Assembly (NCBI RefSeq): GCF_029714425.1
Contig: NZ_CP121668.1
Location: 2,811,501-2,875,500 of the forward strand
Reading direction: 5' to 3'
DNA length: 64,000 nucleotides
DNA from: Bradyrhizobium sp. CB2312
GTDB taxonomy: Bacteria; Pseudomonadota; Alphaproteobacteria; Rhizobiales; Xanthobacteraceae
Notes under the pieces: model-generated
Told to the model about the DNA's origin: nothing
What the model saw: only the letters and a program-made list of their open reading frames with translations
Database searches by the model: none
Made by a program: the position numbers and the translations under genes
Shown: piece by piece, positions 35,218 to 46,248 of the stretch
Layout of the letters: every line of letters begins with the position of its first letter
How positions within the stretch are numbered: position 1 is the stretch's first letter

Positions 35218-35532
35218 ATGCATTTCCGTCCCTTGCACGATCGCGTGCTCGTGCGACGTCTCGACGCCGAAGAGAAAACCGCGGGCGGCATCATCATTCC
35301 AGACACAGCAAAGGAGAAGCCACAGCAGGGCGAGATTATCGCCACTGGCCCCGGCGCCCGCAACGAACAGGGCCAGCTCGTTCAACTCGACGTCAAGCCC
35401 GGTGACCATGTTCTGTTCGGAAAGTGGTCTGGTACAGAGGTCAAGATCGACGGCGAGGAATTTCTGATCATGAAGGAAAGCGACCTTCTGAGTGTCATCG
35501 ACAAGGCAGGCACCGTCAAGAAGGCAGCGTAG
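35218..35532 (+). CDS. groES: Co-chaperonin GroES
   Basis: A 104-residue chaperonin lid protein that caps GroEL. Visible motifs are [40 protein letters not shown] (mobile loop) and [23 protein letters not shown] 35218 is chosen because AAGGAGG (35204-35210) is correctly spaced from it and too close to the ATG at 35212. First gene of the groESL operon. Confidence 0.95.
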   Translation: MHFRPLHDRVLVRRLDAEEKTAGGIIIPDTAKEKPQQGEIIATGPGARNEQGQLVQLDVKPGDHVLFGKWSGTEVKIDGEEFLIMKESDLLSVIDKAGTVKKAA

Positions 35533-37191
<1,659 letters not shown>

Positions 37192-37198
37192 ACGAGAG

Positions 37199-37222
37199 AG
37201 CCCGGCCGATCAAGGCCGGGCT
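37199..37222 (+). terminator. groESL terminator hairpin
   Basis: Perfect 9-bp stem agcccggcc / ggccgggct with a 6-base loop, 8 bases after groEL. No T-run. Confidence 0.65.
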
Positions 37223-37268
37223 CCACCGCTGAGAGGAGAGAAGATCGCTTCCAAAGATGGAGTGTCCC

Positions 37269-37388
37269 ATGAACAAGTCTAATCGTCGTCGGCTCAGGAT
37301 GAGGCAGGACGCGATCCACTGGTTCATGTTCTACCTGAGTTTTGTCACCATTGCCTGGATCTGTTTTCGAACGATTGGAGGAGTATAG
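37269..37388 (+). CDS. 39-residue single-pass membrane peptide
   Basis: Starts MNKSNRRRLRMRQDAIHWFM: a basic N-terminus followed by one helix (FMFYLSFVTIAWICFRTI). It stops directly before the next ATG (TAGATG), so both are probably co-translated. Unknown family. Confidence 0.5.
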   Translation: MNKSNRRRLRMRQDAIHWFMFYLSFVTIAWICFRTIGGV

Positions 37389-37721
37389 ATGCTGAGCCAT
37401 CACCATACGTTCTCCGCCCGGACGGAGACCAACCGCAATCTGCGGCGACGCCTGCTCGCTCTAGTAATGGGCAGCGCAATGTCCCTGACCGCCTTCGGTG
37501 CTTACGGCCTAGAAAGCCCGCGGGGAGCCGAGGCCACACAGCGTGTGTTCACTGGACTGCCACTGCTGCCAATCCCGTATCTCGATACGATGCCGTGGTT
37601 GAAGTGGCAGCCTGCGGCGGCAACGATGAAGATCGACATCTTGCTGCCGCCGACATCCGCGCCGACGGGTATTTGGCCGCAGCCGACGCCCCATCCCGCC
37701 GGACTGGCGGCAGCAAGCTGA
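37389..37721 (+). CDS. Exported hypothetical protein
   Basis: A 110-residue protein with a long basic N-region and a hydrophobic signal segment (LLALVMGSAMSLTAFGAYGL), then a Pro-rich mature part (LPPTSAPTGIWPQPTPHPAG). GGAGGAG, inside the previous ORF, precedes the ATG. Probably secreted or periplasmic; no family recognised. Confidence 0.55.
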   Translation: MLSHHHTFSARTETNRNLRRRLLALVMGSAMSLTAFGAYGLESPRGAEATQRVFTGLPLLPIPYLDTMPWLKWQPAAATMKIDILLPPTSAPTGIWPQPTPHPAGLAAAS

Positions 37722-37789
37722 ATGTCGGTGAGCGGCCTGCAAAGGCCGCTCGCTACCTTATGCAAGGTCGTCAAGAGCGAGCGACAATC

Positions 37790-38041
37790 ATGTTTGAAGC
37801 GAATTCGGCGAGGCATTCCGTGCGCGGGAGCTCCGATGCAGCCTCAAGCACAGCAGTCGAGCTTGGCGTCCGCGACTTCCTCATCCGAGGCTGTCAAAAG
37901 GTGATCGGTCACTACGAGCGCCTGCTCTCAACTGCGAGGAGCGAGCAAGAGCAGCAGCTCTATCAAGCCCGGATTGAGCGAGAGCAGCGAGTGATGGATG
38001 TCCTACGCGAGGGCGCTCACCCGGATCGCTTGGCCGCGTAG
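37790..38041 (+). CDS. Small hypothetical helical protein
   Basis: An 83-residue soluble protein with a helical C-terminal half (VIGHYERLLSTARSEQEQQL, then YQARIEREQRVMDVLREGAH), likely a short coiled coil. An ATG at 37760 is an alternative start. Function unknown. Confidence 0.55.
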   Translation: MFEANSARHSVRGSSDAASSTAVELGVRDFLIRGCQKVIGHYERLLSTARSEQEQQLYQARIEREQRVMDVLREGAHPDRLAA

Positions 38042-38085
38042 TCGCTGAGCTGCCGGGCGAGGCATCAGAAAAAAACGCACAGCCT

Positions 38086-38112
38086 CTTGAACTCATGAGT
38101 GTCAGTTCTAAT
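38086..38112 (+). promoter_or_regulatory. RpoH-type promoter of the small-HSP/htrA operon
   Basis: CTTGAA (38086-38091), 14 bases, TTCTAAT (38106-38112). Leaves a leader of about 130 bases that holds the ROSE element. Confidence 0.65.
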
Positions 38113-38136
38113 TCGTTTCTCGACCGCCAGTGCGGT

Positions 38137-38251
38137 GTGTCGAGCGCCAGGCGGGGCTCGGCACGAGGCGCTGGACTGGGGTGTTCGACGATAATCGAAA
38201 CTCCGATCCTGCCTTGCGTCGTATCCATATTGCTCTTTGGAGGACTTGGCT
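38137..38251 (+). promoter_or_regulatory. ROSE RNA thermometer of the small-HSP gene
   Basis: Contains an agcgcc / ggcgct stem, a ttcga / tcgaa stem, and the diagnostic 3' end attgctctttggaggacttg then gctATG, in which TTGCTC pairs with GGAGG (38239-38243). Typical ROSE arrangement in a Bradyrhizobium hsp leader. Confidence 0.8.
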
Positions 38252-38710
38252 ATGAGGACACTTGATTTCGCACCACTTTGGCGCACCACGGTCGGCTTCG
38301 ATCATCTGGCTGACCTCGTCGACGGCATGTCGCGCCAGCCGACTGAGGACAACTACCCGCCGTACAATATCGAGCGGTCCGGCGAGGACCACTATCGAAT
38401 CACGCTGGCGGTGGCAGGCCTCGGTGCCAACGATATCTCCGTGACGGCCGAGCAGAATGCTCTCACGATCGAAGGAAGGAAATCCGATGGTGTTGCGCGC
38501 GAGTATCTGTATCAAGGTATTTCGGCGCGACCGTTCCGGAGAGTCTTCAGTCTGGCCGACTACGTTCAGGTGAAGCAGGCATCCTTCCAGGACGGCCTCT
38601 TGGTCATTGATCTCGTTCGAGAGATTCCGGAAGCGATGAAGCCGCGCAAGATCCAGATCGGAAGTGGAGCAGCTGCTTCGTCGCAGATTGAGCAGAAGAA
38701 GGCCGCTTAG
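38252..38710 (+). CDS. Small heat-shock protein (Hsp20, class A)
   Basis: A 152-residue ATP-independent holdase. It starts MRTLDFAPLWRTTVGFDHLA, has the alpha-crystallin domain with NYPPYNIERSGEDHYRITLA, a GI/V-like segment and a C-terminal RKIQIG tail motif. ATG 38252 is fixed by the ROSE Shine-Dalgarno site. It resembles IbpA-like class A HSPs, and its near relative lies at 46860. It heads a group with two small genes and htrA. Confidence 0.93.
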   Translation: MRTLDFAPLWRTTVGFDHLADLVDGMSRQPTEDNYPPYNIERSGEDHYRITLAVAGLGANDISVTAEQNALTIEGRKSDGVAREYLYQGISARPFRRVFSLADYVQVKQASFQDGLLVIDLVREIPEAMKPRKIQIGSGAAASSQIEQKKAA

Positions 38711-38853
38711 TAGCCTCGATCCATGGACGGGCGATTCGCAACGGAAGTTGCTCTCTGTCCTATCTCATCTCAACATGGGTGGCGACGTCGACTACGCCGC
38801 CACCTAAATCTCGAGCACCATCCCTTAGAAAGGAGTGTGTAGGGAGGCGAGCC

Positions 38854-39189
38854 ATGACTAACGTAAAAATCGACGGCGGTGGTCTTCACCCATTCCTCCA
38901 TCCCGCCGCTCACTACGTTTCTCCGGCGGAAGTCCTGAATGACAAGGAGCTCTCGACGCCTGAGAAGCGGATCATCCTGTCCTCGTGGGCGTCGGACATG
39001 TACGCCGTGGAATCCTATCCCGACCTGCGGGAGGTCCCCGGGACTGGGCACGCTGTGAAGTTGGCGGACATACTGGCAGCGTTGCGGCAACTCGACGGAG
39101 ACGGCGATGATGATCCACCCCCTGGCGGTGGCGTCCCCATGCGGCTGCGGCGGCCGTGGGCCGCCGCCGCACAGCGGAGGGCGCTGTGA
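38854..39189 (+). CDS. Hypothetical protein in the small-HSP operon
   Basis: A 111-residue soluble protein starting MTNVKIDGGGLHPFLHPAAH, with EKRIILSSWASDMYAVESYP and a final acidic/basic low-complexity tail (DGDGDDDPPPGGG, then PMRLRRPWAAAAQRR). AGGGAGGCGAGCC precedes the ATG. Recurrent in rhizobial genomes near stress genes as far as I recall; function unknown. Stop overlaps the next start. Confidence 0.65.
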   Translation: MTNVKIDGGGLHPFLHPAAHYVSPAEVLNDKELSTPEKRIILSSWASDMYAVESYPDLREVPGTGHAVKLADILAALRQLDGDGDDDPPPGGGVPMRLRRPWAAAAQRRAL

Positions 39190-39317
39190 TGGTCACGGAA
39201 GCCGTTCTAGCCATCGTGCTGCTTGGCCATGTCGCAGCAGTCTGGGCAATTCCGCTCCTAGCATTGGAAGGAATGGTTCTGCCTGTGATTGACGGTCCGA
39301 CAAGCATGCAAGGGTGA
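39189..39317 (+). CDS. 42-residue membrane peptide between small-HSP gene and htrA
   Basis: Starts MVTEAVLAIVLLGHVAAVWA: one or two hydrophobic segments. It overlaps the previous stop (TGATG) and ends 5 bases before htrA. Possibly a small partner of HtrA or only a coupling ORF. Confidence 0.45.
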   Translation: MVTEAVLAIVLLGHVAAVWAIPLLALEGMVLPVIDGPTSMQG

Positions 39318-39322
39318 TCGGA

Positions 39323-40420
39323 ATGTTGGATCAGCGAACAATATTGGCATGGCTTCTGGTTGTGGCGCTATTCGCGGCTTCACCGGCTACAGCCCAAGTG
39401 CCGGACCTGAAGACGGGTGGTTCTGTGCCAACATTGGCGCCCGTGGTTCGACAGGTGACGCCGGCGGTCGTGAATATTTCCGTGCACGGCCGTGTTCGCG
39501 AGGACAATCCACTTTACCGCGATCCGTTCTTTCGTGAGTTCTTCGACATTCCCAAGCAGGTCGAGAAGGAAATCAATTCGACGGGTTCGGGCGTCATCGT
39601 CGATGCCAAGCGCGGCTATTTGTTGACCAATAATCACGTTGTCGAAGGCGCTTCAGTCGTTCAGATAACGACCAAGGATGGCCGGCAGCTATCTGCGAAG
39701 GTAATCGGGCGCGATGCGCCGACTGACGTCGCAGTGCTGCAGATCCCAAACCCTGCCGACCTTCAGGGGCTTCCTTTCGCCGACAGTGATGCGCTTGAAG
39801 TCGGGGATTTCGTGCTTGCGATCGGAAATCCCTTCGGACTCGGCCAGACCGTTACGTCCGGGCTCGTCAGTGCGCTGGGTCGGACTGGCTTGAGCAAGGA
39901 AGGCTACGAGGACTTCATCCAGACCGACGCTGCGATCAATCCGGGAAATTCCGGCGGCGCATTGGTGAATCTTCGTGGCGAGTTGGAGGGCATTAACTCT
40001 GCGATCATTTCGCCCGGCGGAGGGAATGTCGGGATCGGCTTTGCAATTCCCGCGAATATGGCCCGGCTCGTTATGGAGCAGATCGTAGATAGAGGATACG
40101 TTGAGCGTGGCCGCATTGGCGTTTTACTGCGCGAGCTCCAACCGTCGACGAATTCTCGCCGCAACGAAGGGGCAGTGATCGCGGAGGTCGCGCCAGACTC
40201 TCCGGCTGAAAAGGCGGGCTTGCGCAAGGACGATATCGTGGTCATGGCAGATGACCGTCCGATCCGCACCGCGTCGCAACTTCGGAACAAAATTGGCCTA
40301 GCACGCATCGGTCAGGATGTGAAGCTTACCATCGTGCGGGGCGGCCAAACCAGTTCCGCAGTTGTGAAAGTAGCTCCGCCCGTCCAGGCAAGCAGCACAT
40401 CCACTCGTCTGTTGCGCTGA
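39323..40420 (+). CDS. htrA: HtrA/DegP-type periplasmic serine protease
   Basis: A 365-residue protease-chaperone. The signal segment is RTILAWLLVVALFAASPATA. The trypsin-like triad is His in LLTNNHVVEGA, Asp in APTDVAVLQIP and Ser in INPGNSGGALVN. One PDZ domain follows (IGVLLRELQPSTNSR to the end), so it is DegS-sized rather than a two-PDZ DegP. It degrades or refolds misfolded envelope proteins. Lies at the end of the ROSE/RpoH-controlled small-HSP operon, as in B. japonicum where degP follows hsp genes. Confidence 0.92.
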   Translation: MLDQRTILAWLLVVALFAASPATAQVPDLKTGGSVPTLAPVVRQVTPAVVNISVHGRVREDNPLYRDPFFREFFDIPKQVEKEINSTGSGVIVDAKRGYLLTNNHVVEGASVVQITTKDGRQLSAKVIGRDAPTDVAVLQIPNPADLQGLPFADSDALEVGDFVLAIGNPFGLGQTVTSGLVSALGRTGLSKEGYEDFIQTDAAINPGNSGGALVNLRGELEGINSAIISPGGGNVGIGFAIPANMARLVMEQIVDRGYVERGRIGVLLRELQPSTNSRRNEGAVIAEVAPDSPAEKAGLRKDDIVVMADDRPIRTASQLRNKIGLARIGQDVKLTIVRGGQTSSAVVKVAPPVQASSTSTRLLR

Positions 40421-40508
40421 TGCAAACGGGTTCAAGACAACGGCTTCGCACCGACGGGTATCTGCCGGTCATGCAAGACCATTTGCTATTAAGACTATTC
40501 TTCTGCCC

Positions 40509-40988
40509 CTAGGGAAGCCATCTAACTTGCTCAATCTTGTAACTCTTCTCGCCTCCTGGAGTCTCGACGGCTACGACTGCGCCTTGGGACTTGCTTATCA
40601 ACGCCCGTGCGAGAGGTGAGCTGACTGAAATTTTGCCTCTGGCCGCATCGGACTCCGGCTCGCCGACGATATGGCAAATTCGCTCCTCGCCCGTATCCTG
40701 ATCCGTCAGCGTGACCGTCGCGCCGAATTTGACGATTTCGCCGGAGAGCTTCGAGACATCGATGACCTCTGCGCGTGCAAGTTTGGTTTCCAACTCGGCT
40801 ATGCGAGCCTCGTTGAGGCCTTGCTCGGTCAGCGCGGCCTGATACTCCGAATTCTCAACAAGATTAGGTTCGTCCGCGATCGCGTGCTGAATACGCTCGG
40901 CAAGATGGGGCCGCGTAATTCGTATGCGGGTGGCTAATTCGTTCTGAAGAGCCGCATAACCGGACGCGGTCATAGGGAGAGTTGGCAT
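40509..40988 (-). CDS. greA: GreA/GreB-type transcript cleavage factor
   Basis: A 159-residue protein with the N-terminal coiled coil (ADEPNLVENSEYQAALTEQG) carrying the acidic tip and the C-terminal FKBP-like domain (VKFGATVTLTDQDTGEERIC, then ISVSSPLARALISKSQGAVV). Gre factors rescue backtracked RNA polymerase by stimulating transcript cleavage. The sequence is divergent from housekeeping GreA, so it may be an accessory copy. Confidence 0.88.
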   Translation of the reverse strand: MPTLPMTASGYAALQNELATRIRITRPHLAERIQHAIADEPNLVENSEYQAALTEQGLNEARIAELETKLARAEVIDVSKLSGEIVKFGATVTLTDQDTGEERICHIVGEPESDAARGKISVSSPLARALISKSQGAVVAVETPGGEKSYKIEQVRWLP

Positions 40989-41307
40989 CGTATTCGCTAC
41001 CGGGTTTCCTAAGAGCGCTGCCGAGAGCCGAGAACGGCCGCGCTGTTATCCGCCGGCCGACGCGAACTCGGTGCTATTCGGTTGGCAACTATGCTGAACA
41101 TCGCCTGTTCCAAGGAGCGCCTGTGCCAAGGCGATCGTCCCTGCGCTGGACGGATTGCTCCATTGCGATCCCTCTTAGCGTCGGAGGAACTGACCTTCCG
41201 GTCGTGAGTTTTGCGCGTGTCCAGAGCGGACTCTGGCACGCTCCCGGCCGAGCGCCTCGGAGTGTCGCCTTCGCTGCATTGCGACAATGAAGATAAGGTG
41301 TCGATCA
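40989..41307. other. Intergenic region
   Basis: Divergent upstream region of the greA-like gene and the 41308 gene; no coding sequence or clear promoter recognised. Confidence 0.4.
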
Positions 41308-41490
41308 ATGTACCAGCATCCCGAACTCACACCTTTGATGACAAGCGTGGCAATGCTCCTGACGCGAAAGCAGCACCTGATCAGCCGCCTAGAAGAAGAG
41401 CCAGGTCCAAGGGAGCGCGAGGAGATCGAACGTCTTCTCGAAAAAATAGATGCCGAACTGGACGCGGTTGATAGCCCCGATAAGCTTTGA
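41308..41490 (+). CDS. Small coiled-coil hypothetical protein
   Basis: A 60-residue protein, MYQHPELTPLMTSVAMLLTR, then a charged helix ISRLEEEPGPREREEIERLL predicted as a coiled coil. Function unknown; 26 bases before the next small gene, probably co-transcribed. Confidence 0.55.
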   Translation: MYQHPELTPLMTSVAMLLTRKQHLISRLEEEPGPREREEIERLLEKIDAELDAVDSPDKL

Positions 41491-41515
41491 GAACCGCGGA
41501 AGGGAGGAGCGATCT

Positions 41516-41755
41516 ATGCCGATCAAGCCGGATTCCGACTTGGGCGGTGCCACTCAAGATGAGACGGCATATCTCGAATCGCTGATCCGCCAGGATTTCG
41601 AGCAATGCCATCCCGGCGAGACTCTTGACGATTTCAAACGGCGAGCCTCCTTTTCCAGGGAGGACAGAGGATTGTTGCGAGATTGGATGGCGATTGCGGC
41701 GAGCCGTGCAGCGGCTGAGCGGGCCAAGAGGAGCGACTTCAACTCGGCGGCGTAG
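41516..41755 (+). CDS. Small hypothetical protein
   Basis: A 79-residue soluble protein, MPIKPDSDLGGATQDETAYL ... CHPGETLDDFKRRASFSRED. GGGAGGAG precedes the ATG. Similar small proteins occur in Bradyrhizobium; function unknown. Confidence 0.6.
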   Translation: MPIKPDSDLGGATQDETAYLESLIRQDFEQCHPGETLDDFKRRASFSREDRGLLRDWMAIAASRAAAERAKRSDFNSAA

Positions 41756-41849
41756 TCCCGAGCGCGTCTTCTCGGAGATGAGGGATTGATTTCGATCGCC
41801 AGCGTTCTTGGCCAAGACTTGCCCTAATAACAATAAAATGAGGATGGTC

Positions 41850-42488
41850 CTACCGGCTCACCATGCCAGGCAGTTGGCTCTTGATCCCCCTCATGATGAA
41901 ATTCACGGCGATTGCCGCGATGATGAGAGCCATTACACGGGTCATAATGTTGATGCCGGTTCGGCCCAAGAAGCGTTCGATCGCAGCAGCCATCCACAAA
42001 GTCAAACCGATCAGTGAGGTCGCGAGGACGGCTGCGGCGGCCAAGAAGGCCTTGCCAAGCCATCCTGGGTTATCGTTCGAGAGGGTGATCATGATGCTCA
42101 ACTCGGCCGGCCCCACCAGCAAGGGAAACGCAAATGGCGTGATGGCCAGGCCATGTATGTCGACCTCGCTATAGTTTGCCTCGTCGGCGCGAGGAATGAA
42201 CTTTCCATACTGTGCCTGAAACATTTCGAATGCGATCACCAGAACGAGCAGCCCACCGGCGATCCGGAAGTCATCGAGCCCCACATTGAAGAAGGCCAAG
42301 ATCTCCTTCTCGAACATCGCAGACCCAATGAAGAAAACGGCTACTGCCGCGCAGGCCAAAACGATGATCCGGTGGGTCTTCACCACGCCGGCGCGCCCAG
42401 TCATTGGCAGGAAAACCGGGATGGCTCCGACCGGGTTCGTCAGGGCATAAAGAAGCATGATGGTGCCGACAAACTGATTCCAAGCCAC
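41850..42488 (-). CDS. MarC-family (UPF0056) membrane protein
   Basis: A 212-residue, six-helix inner-membrane protein. Family marks are LYALTNPVGAIPVFLPMT near the N-terminus and GLAITPFAFPLLVGPAELSI in the middle, with the NPxG motifs of MarC. A GTG at 42488 (VAWNQFVG) is the best start because the frame upstream to 43091 is antisense to the KaiC-like gene and low-quality. Transport role unknown. Confidence 0.8.
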   Translation of the reverse strand: MAWNQFVGTIMLLYALTNPVGAIPVFLPMTGRAGVVKTHRIIVLACAAVAVFFIGSAMFEKEILAFFNVGLDDFRIAGGLLVLVIAFEMFQAQYGKFIPRADEANYSEVDIHGLAITPFAFPLLVGPAELSIMITLSNDNPGWLGKAFLAAAAVLATSLIGLTLWMAAAIERFLGRTGINIMTRVMALIIAAIAVNFIMRGIKSQLPGMVSR

Positions 42489-42783
42489 AGTCTTCCGAGT
42501 CCCTTTGCTCTGGCCTGCCGAGCAGCTGTCGTGCTCAGAGATTTCGTGGGAGCCGGGTAACTCCAACCTCTTATTCGGGTTCCGGCCCGCGGCAGTTTCA
42601 GTGGCTTGACAGAACGCCGGAAATTCGTACGAAAATTCCCTCCAGGAAGATGTTTGCAGCCATGGTGCCTGCTCAAGGGCTTTGGCCCTGTCTTCGCGCA
42701 AACCACGCCAATCACATCCAGCCATGCCAGCCGGGCAGAACGACGCCTGCTGGCCGGCGCGCGCTTGGACATCCGGAAGACAA

Positions 42784-44298
42784 ATGAACATTCCTGAAGG
42801 CAGCACCAAAACGCAGGCAATCTCTACGGGCATCGCCGGCTTCGATGGCATTCTCGATGGCGGATACGCATCGCACCGCGTGCACTTGATCGAGGGCCAG
42901 CCGGGAACCGGCAAGACCACCCTGGCCCTGCAGTTTCTTCTCGACGGCGTCTCCAGGGGGGAGCGCTGTCTGTACATCACGCTCTCCGAAAGCAAGGACG
43001 AACTGCGGCAAGTAGCCGAAACCCACGGCTGGGATCTCGATGGGATCGAGATTTTTGAGCTCGTCCCGGCGGAACTCAGCCTCGACCCCAAGCAGCAACA
43101 GACCGTCGTCTATGCCTCTGACCTTGAGCTTGGCGAAACGACGAAAATGACCTTCGACGAGGTGAGGCGGGTTGCACCTAAGCGGGTCGTTTTCGATAGC
43201 CTCTCCGAAATTAGGCTCCTGGCGCAAAATCCGCTGCGATACCGCCGGCAGGTCATTGCTCTGAAGCATTTCCTGGCCCAGGAGGGCTGCACCGGGTTGT
43301 TTCTGGACGACCTTACCGATCAGGCCGACGATCTCAATCTGCACAGTCTCGTCCATGGCGTCGTCAGGCTTGAGCATAATGCGCTGCAATATGGTGCGGA
43401 GCGCCGCAGGCTGCGCATCTTCAAGATGAGGGGGCGCAGCTTCCGTGGTGGCTTCCATGATTTCGTTATCCGCAAGGGCGGAATAGTTCTGTTTCCCCGG
43501 CTGGTTGCGTCCGAGCACCTCGATGGCAAGCCGCCGGCAGAACCGCTCCTGAGTGGTATCAACGAGCTGGATCAATTGCTGGGAAGTGGTCTCGACCGGG
43601 GCACGAGTACCCTGCTCATGGGGCCGTCTGGCTCCGGCAAATCATCCATCGCCATGCAGTTCGTGATGGCGGCGCTCGCTCGTGGTGAGCGCGCCCTCTT
43701 TGTGACCTTTGATGAGACCAAAGCAATCCTGATGAAACGTGCAGCGGGCATGGGCTGGTACTTGGATCAGCCGATCGCATCGGGGCAGTTGGTGCTTGAG
43801 CAAGTCGATCCCGCAGAGCTTTCCCCCGGAGAACTCACAGGGATGGTTCGCCGGCGGGTCGAGACGGACAATGTCCGGGTAGTGGTACTGGACAGCTTAA
43901 GCGGATATCAGAACGCCATGCCTGCCGAGCAGTTCATGCTGCTCCTCATGCACGAAATGCTGACCTATCTGAACCACCGCGGTGTCGTGACGATCCTGAC
44001 CCTTGCGCAGCACGGCCTTGTCGGGTCGATGCAATCAAGCGTCGACCTCACCTATCTGAGCGACGCGGTCTTGCTGTTGCGCTTCTTCGAAGCTGCTGGA
44101 AAAATTCGTCGCGCGATCTCGGTCCTAAAGAAACGCACCGGACGCCACGAAGACGAAATTAGAGAGTACCGGCTAGATAATCGCGGAATTCGCGTCGGGC
44201 CGCCGCTGGCGGAATTCCAGGGCGTGTTATCAGGCTCGCCGATCTATACCGGCCAGCACGGCGCGCTACTTACGGCAGCTACCAATGGACGGTCGTGA
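42784..44298 (+). CDS. KaiC-like double-domain RecA ATPase
   Basis: A 504-residue protein with two RecA/KaiC domains. Domain 1 has Walker A GQPGTGKTTL, the TLSESKDEL catalytic Glu region and Walker B RVVFDSLSEI; domain 2 has GPSGSGKSSI, TFDETKAIL and VVVLDSLSGY. No KaiA or KaiB is nearby. Such non-circadian KaiC homologues in rhizobia are associated with stress and signalling, and here the gene overlaps a hybrid histidine kinase by 14 bases, so the two probably act together. ATG 42784 begins before the first domain. Confidence 0.9.
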   Translation: MNIPEGSTKTQAISTGIAGFDGILDGGYASHRVHLIEGQPGTGKTTLALQFLLDGVSRGERCLYITLSESKDELRQVAETHGWDLDGIEIFELVPAELSLDPKQQQTVVYASDLELGETTKMTFDEVRRVAPKRVVFDSLSEIRLLAQNPLRYRRQVIALKHFLAQEGCTGLFLDDLTDQADDLNLHSLVHGVVRLEHNALQYGAERRRLRIFKMRGRSFRGGFHDFVIRKGGIVLFPRLVASEHLDGKPPAEPLLSGINELDQLLGSGLDRGTSTLLMGPSGSGKSSIAMQFVMAALARGERALFVTFDETKAILMKRAAGMGWYLDQPIASGQLVLEQVDPAELSPGELTGMVRRRVETDNVRVVVLDSLSGYQNAMPAEQFMLLLMHEMLTYLNHRGVVTILTLAQHGLVGSMQSSVDLTYLSDAVLLLRFFEAAGKIRRAISVLKKRTGRHEDEIREYRLDNRGIRVGPPLAEFQGVLSGSPIYTGQHGALLTAATNGRS

Positions 44299-45964
44299 GA
44301 AGAGCCAAAGCGGCCCGGTACTTGTCCTAGCGCCGTTTGGCCGTGACGCCAGGGTGGTTTGTTCGGCTCTGCGCGACGTCGGCATTCAGGCGTTAGAGCA
44401 GTCGAGTCTTTCCGAACTGGTGTCCAGCTTGAGTGATGCTGCCGCCGCCGTCATTGCAGAGGAAGCGCTCGTTCACGAGTATCGTGGCGCCTTGGCTGAT
44501 TGGATCGCCAATCAGCCGCCATGGTCGGATTTTCCTTTCGTGCTGCTAACGCTGAGAACCGGCAACAATGGCCCGGCTCTTACCGAACTCATCGATCTGC
44601 TTGGACACGTCACGGTCCTCGAGCGACCATTGGCCGCCACCTCTCTCAAGAGTGCGGTGCTCGCAGCAGTGCGCGGTCGCAGGCGGCAGCGACAGGCTGA
44701 ACAGTATCTGAGGCAATTGAAGCAGCTGGCCGACACGCTCGAGCGGCGCGTGGAAGAGCGAACCGAGCAGCTCTCGGAAGCGAACAAGCGGCTGCGAGAC
44801 GAGATGGTGGAACGAGAGCGCACCGAAGTCGCGCTGCGTCAGGCACAGAAAATGGAGGCTGTCGGACAGCTGACAGGTGGAATTGCGCACGACTTCAACA
44901 ATCTCTTGATGGCAATCATCGGCAATCTTGAGCTGATTGCCCGGCGGGTGGAGGACGAACGCGTTCAGCGATATGTCCGGAATGCCATGCATGGAGCGCA
45001 GCGCGGGGCCAAGCTCGTCGGGCAGCTGCTGACATTCTCCCGCAAGCAGCGGCTCGCGCCGGAGCCCGTGGACGTCAATCAGCTCGTGGGCACCGTTGCA
45101 GAAATGTTGTCCAGAACCTTGGGCGCCTCTATTCGAGTTGACGTCGTCACGCACAAGGACCTTTGGCCTGCACTGGTCGACGCGACCCAACTGGAATTGA
45201 TGTTGCTCAACCTCGCGATCAACGCGCGAGACGCGATGCCCGAGGGTGGCCTTCTTACGATAGAGACAAACGTTCTCCACGGCGTCCCGGAGGATCTGCA
45301 AACCGAGCTCAAGCCAGGTGAGTATGTCTCGATCGCAGTGAAAGACACCGGCACTGGAATGCCTCCGGAAGTCCTAGCCCGAGCCTTCGATCCATTCTTC
45401 ACGACCAAGGAGCCCGGTAAGGGAACGGGTCTCGGATTGTCGCAGGTCTACGGATTTGCCCGCCAGTCCGGCGGGACAGCGAAAATTGAGAGTCAGGTTG
45501 GGCGGGGAACGGTTGTGCGAATACTCTTGCCCCGATCGACCGATGTAGTTGTACGAGGCGAAGATCGCCAATTGAGTCCTCCAAGTGTGGGAGCAAGGGA
45601 GCACATCCTTGTTGTGGACGACGATGCCAGCGTGCTCGAAACGACACGGAGCATGCTTGACGATCTCGGGTACCAGGCGATCGCGGCTGACAATCTGGAT
45701 GCTGCGTTAGCAACCCTTTCTCATCAAGCCATCGATTTGGCGATTATCGACCTCGCGATGCCTGGCGTCTCGGGGCTGGACGTCGGGCTTGAACTTCAAC
45801 GGCAGCAGCCCGGCCTGCCGGTCGTGTACTGTAGCGGCTATCCAGATCTCATCGAAGAAACCGGCAAACGTATGAACGGCAGTGTGCTCCTCAGCAAGCC
45901 GTTTTCCTCGCGGGAACTCTCAGCCAAGATCGAAGCGATGCTACACACAAAAGCCAGCTACTAG
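44285..45964 (+). CDS. Hybrid histidine kinase with C-terminal receiver
   Basis: A 559-residue soluble kinase without membrane helices. Residues about 10-130 form a degenerate receiver-like domain ([20 protein letters not shown]); a coiled coil follows (about 135-190). The phosphorylated His is H202 in [13 protein letters not shown]. HATPase motifs are [22 protein letters not shown] and [10 protein letters not shown]. The C-terminal receiver has [10 protein letters not shown], Asp in IIDLAMPG and Lys in LLSKPFS. The 14-base overlap with the KaiC-like gene implies a KaiC-modulated phosphorelay; the final acceptor is not in this window. Confidence 0.9.
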   Translation: MDGREKSQSGPVLVLAPFGRDARVVCSALRDVGIQALEQSSLSELVSSLSDAAAAVIAEEALVHEYRGALADWIANQPPWSDFPFVLLTLRTGNNGPALTELIDLLGHVTVLERPLAATSLKSAVLAAVRGRRRQRQAEQYLRQLKQLADTLERRVEERTEQLSEANKRLRDEMVERERTEVALRQAQKMEAVGQLTGGIAHDFNNLLMAIIGNLELIARRVEDERVQRYVRNAMHGAQRGAKLVGQLLTFSRKQRLAPEPVDVNQLVGTVAEMLSRTLGASIRVDVVTHKDLWPALVDATQLELMLLNLAINARDAMPEGGLLTIETNVLHGVPEDLQTELKPGEYVSIAVKDTGTGMPPEVLARAFDPFFTTKEPGKGTGLGLSQVYGFARQSGGTAKIESQVGRGTVVRILLPRSTDVVVRGEDRQLSPPSVGAREHILVVDDDASVLETTRSMLDDLGYQAIAADNLDAALATLSHQAIDLAIIDLAMPGVSGLDVGLELQRQQPGLPVVYCSGYPDLIEETGKRMNGSVLLSKPFSSRELSAKIEAMLHTKASY

Positions 45965-46011
45965 TCTGCTTGAGCCAGACGCACGCGAACGCAACCGAAA
46001 TTGGAGTGGAC

Positions 46012-46206
46012 TCAATCGATACCGGTCCGCACCATCGCGCGAGCCAGCTCGAGTTCGCTGATGGCTTGGCGCAGCGATCGACGGGCAGCGTTCTTGTCTC
46101 CGTTCGCACAGGCCGCTTTCAGGTCCTTGATGTGCTGAGCCGCGATCTCCGCGTGCGCAGCGACATCTGCCGCGCCTGCAAAACTGGATTTCCGCTTTGT
46201 GTCCAT
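46012..46206 (-). CDS. Small hypothetical protein downstream of Hsp20
   Basis: A 64-residue helical protein, MDTKRKSSFAGAADVAAHAE ... LRQAISELELARAMVRTG. A GGGGGA site lies about 11 bases upstream of the ATG; an ATG at 46218 is also possible. It follows the Hsp20 gene across a strong hairpin. Function unknown. Confidence 0.55.
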   Translation of the reverse strand: MDTKRKSSFAGAADVAAHAEIAAQHIKDLKAACANGDKNAARRSLRQAISELELARAMVRTGID

Positions 46207-46248
46207 GGTCGGGCACATCCCCCGGGACGGTTGCTCTAGTAGAAGCAC

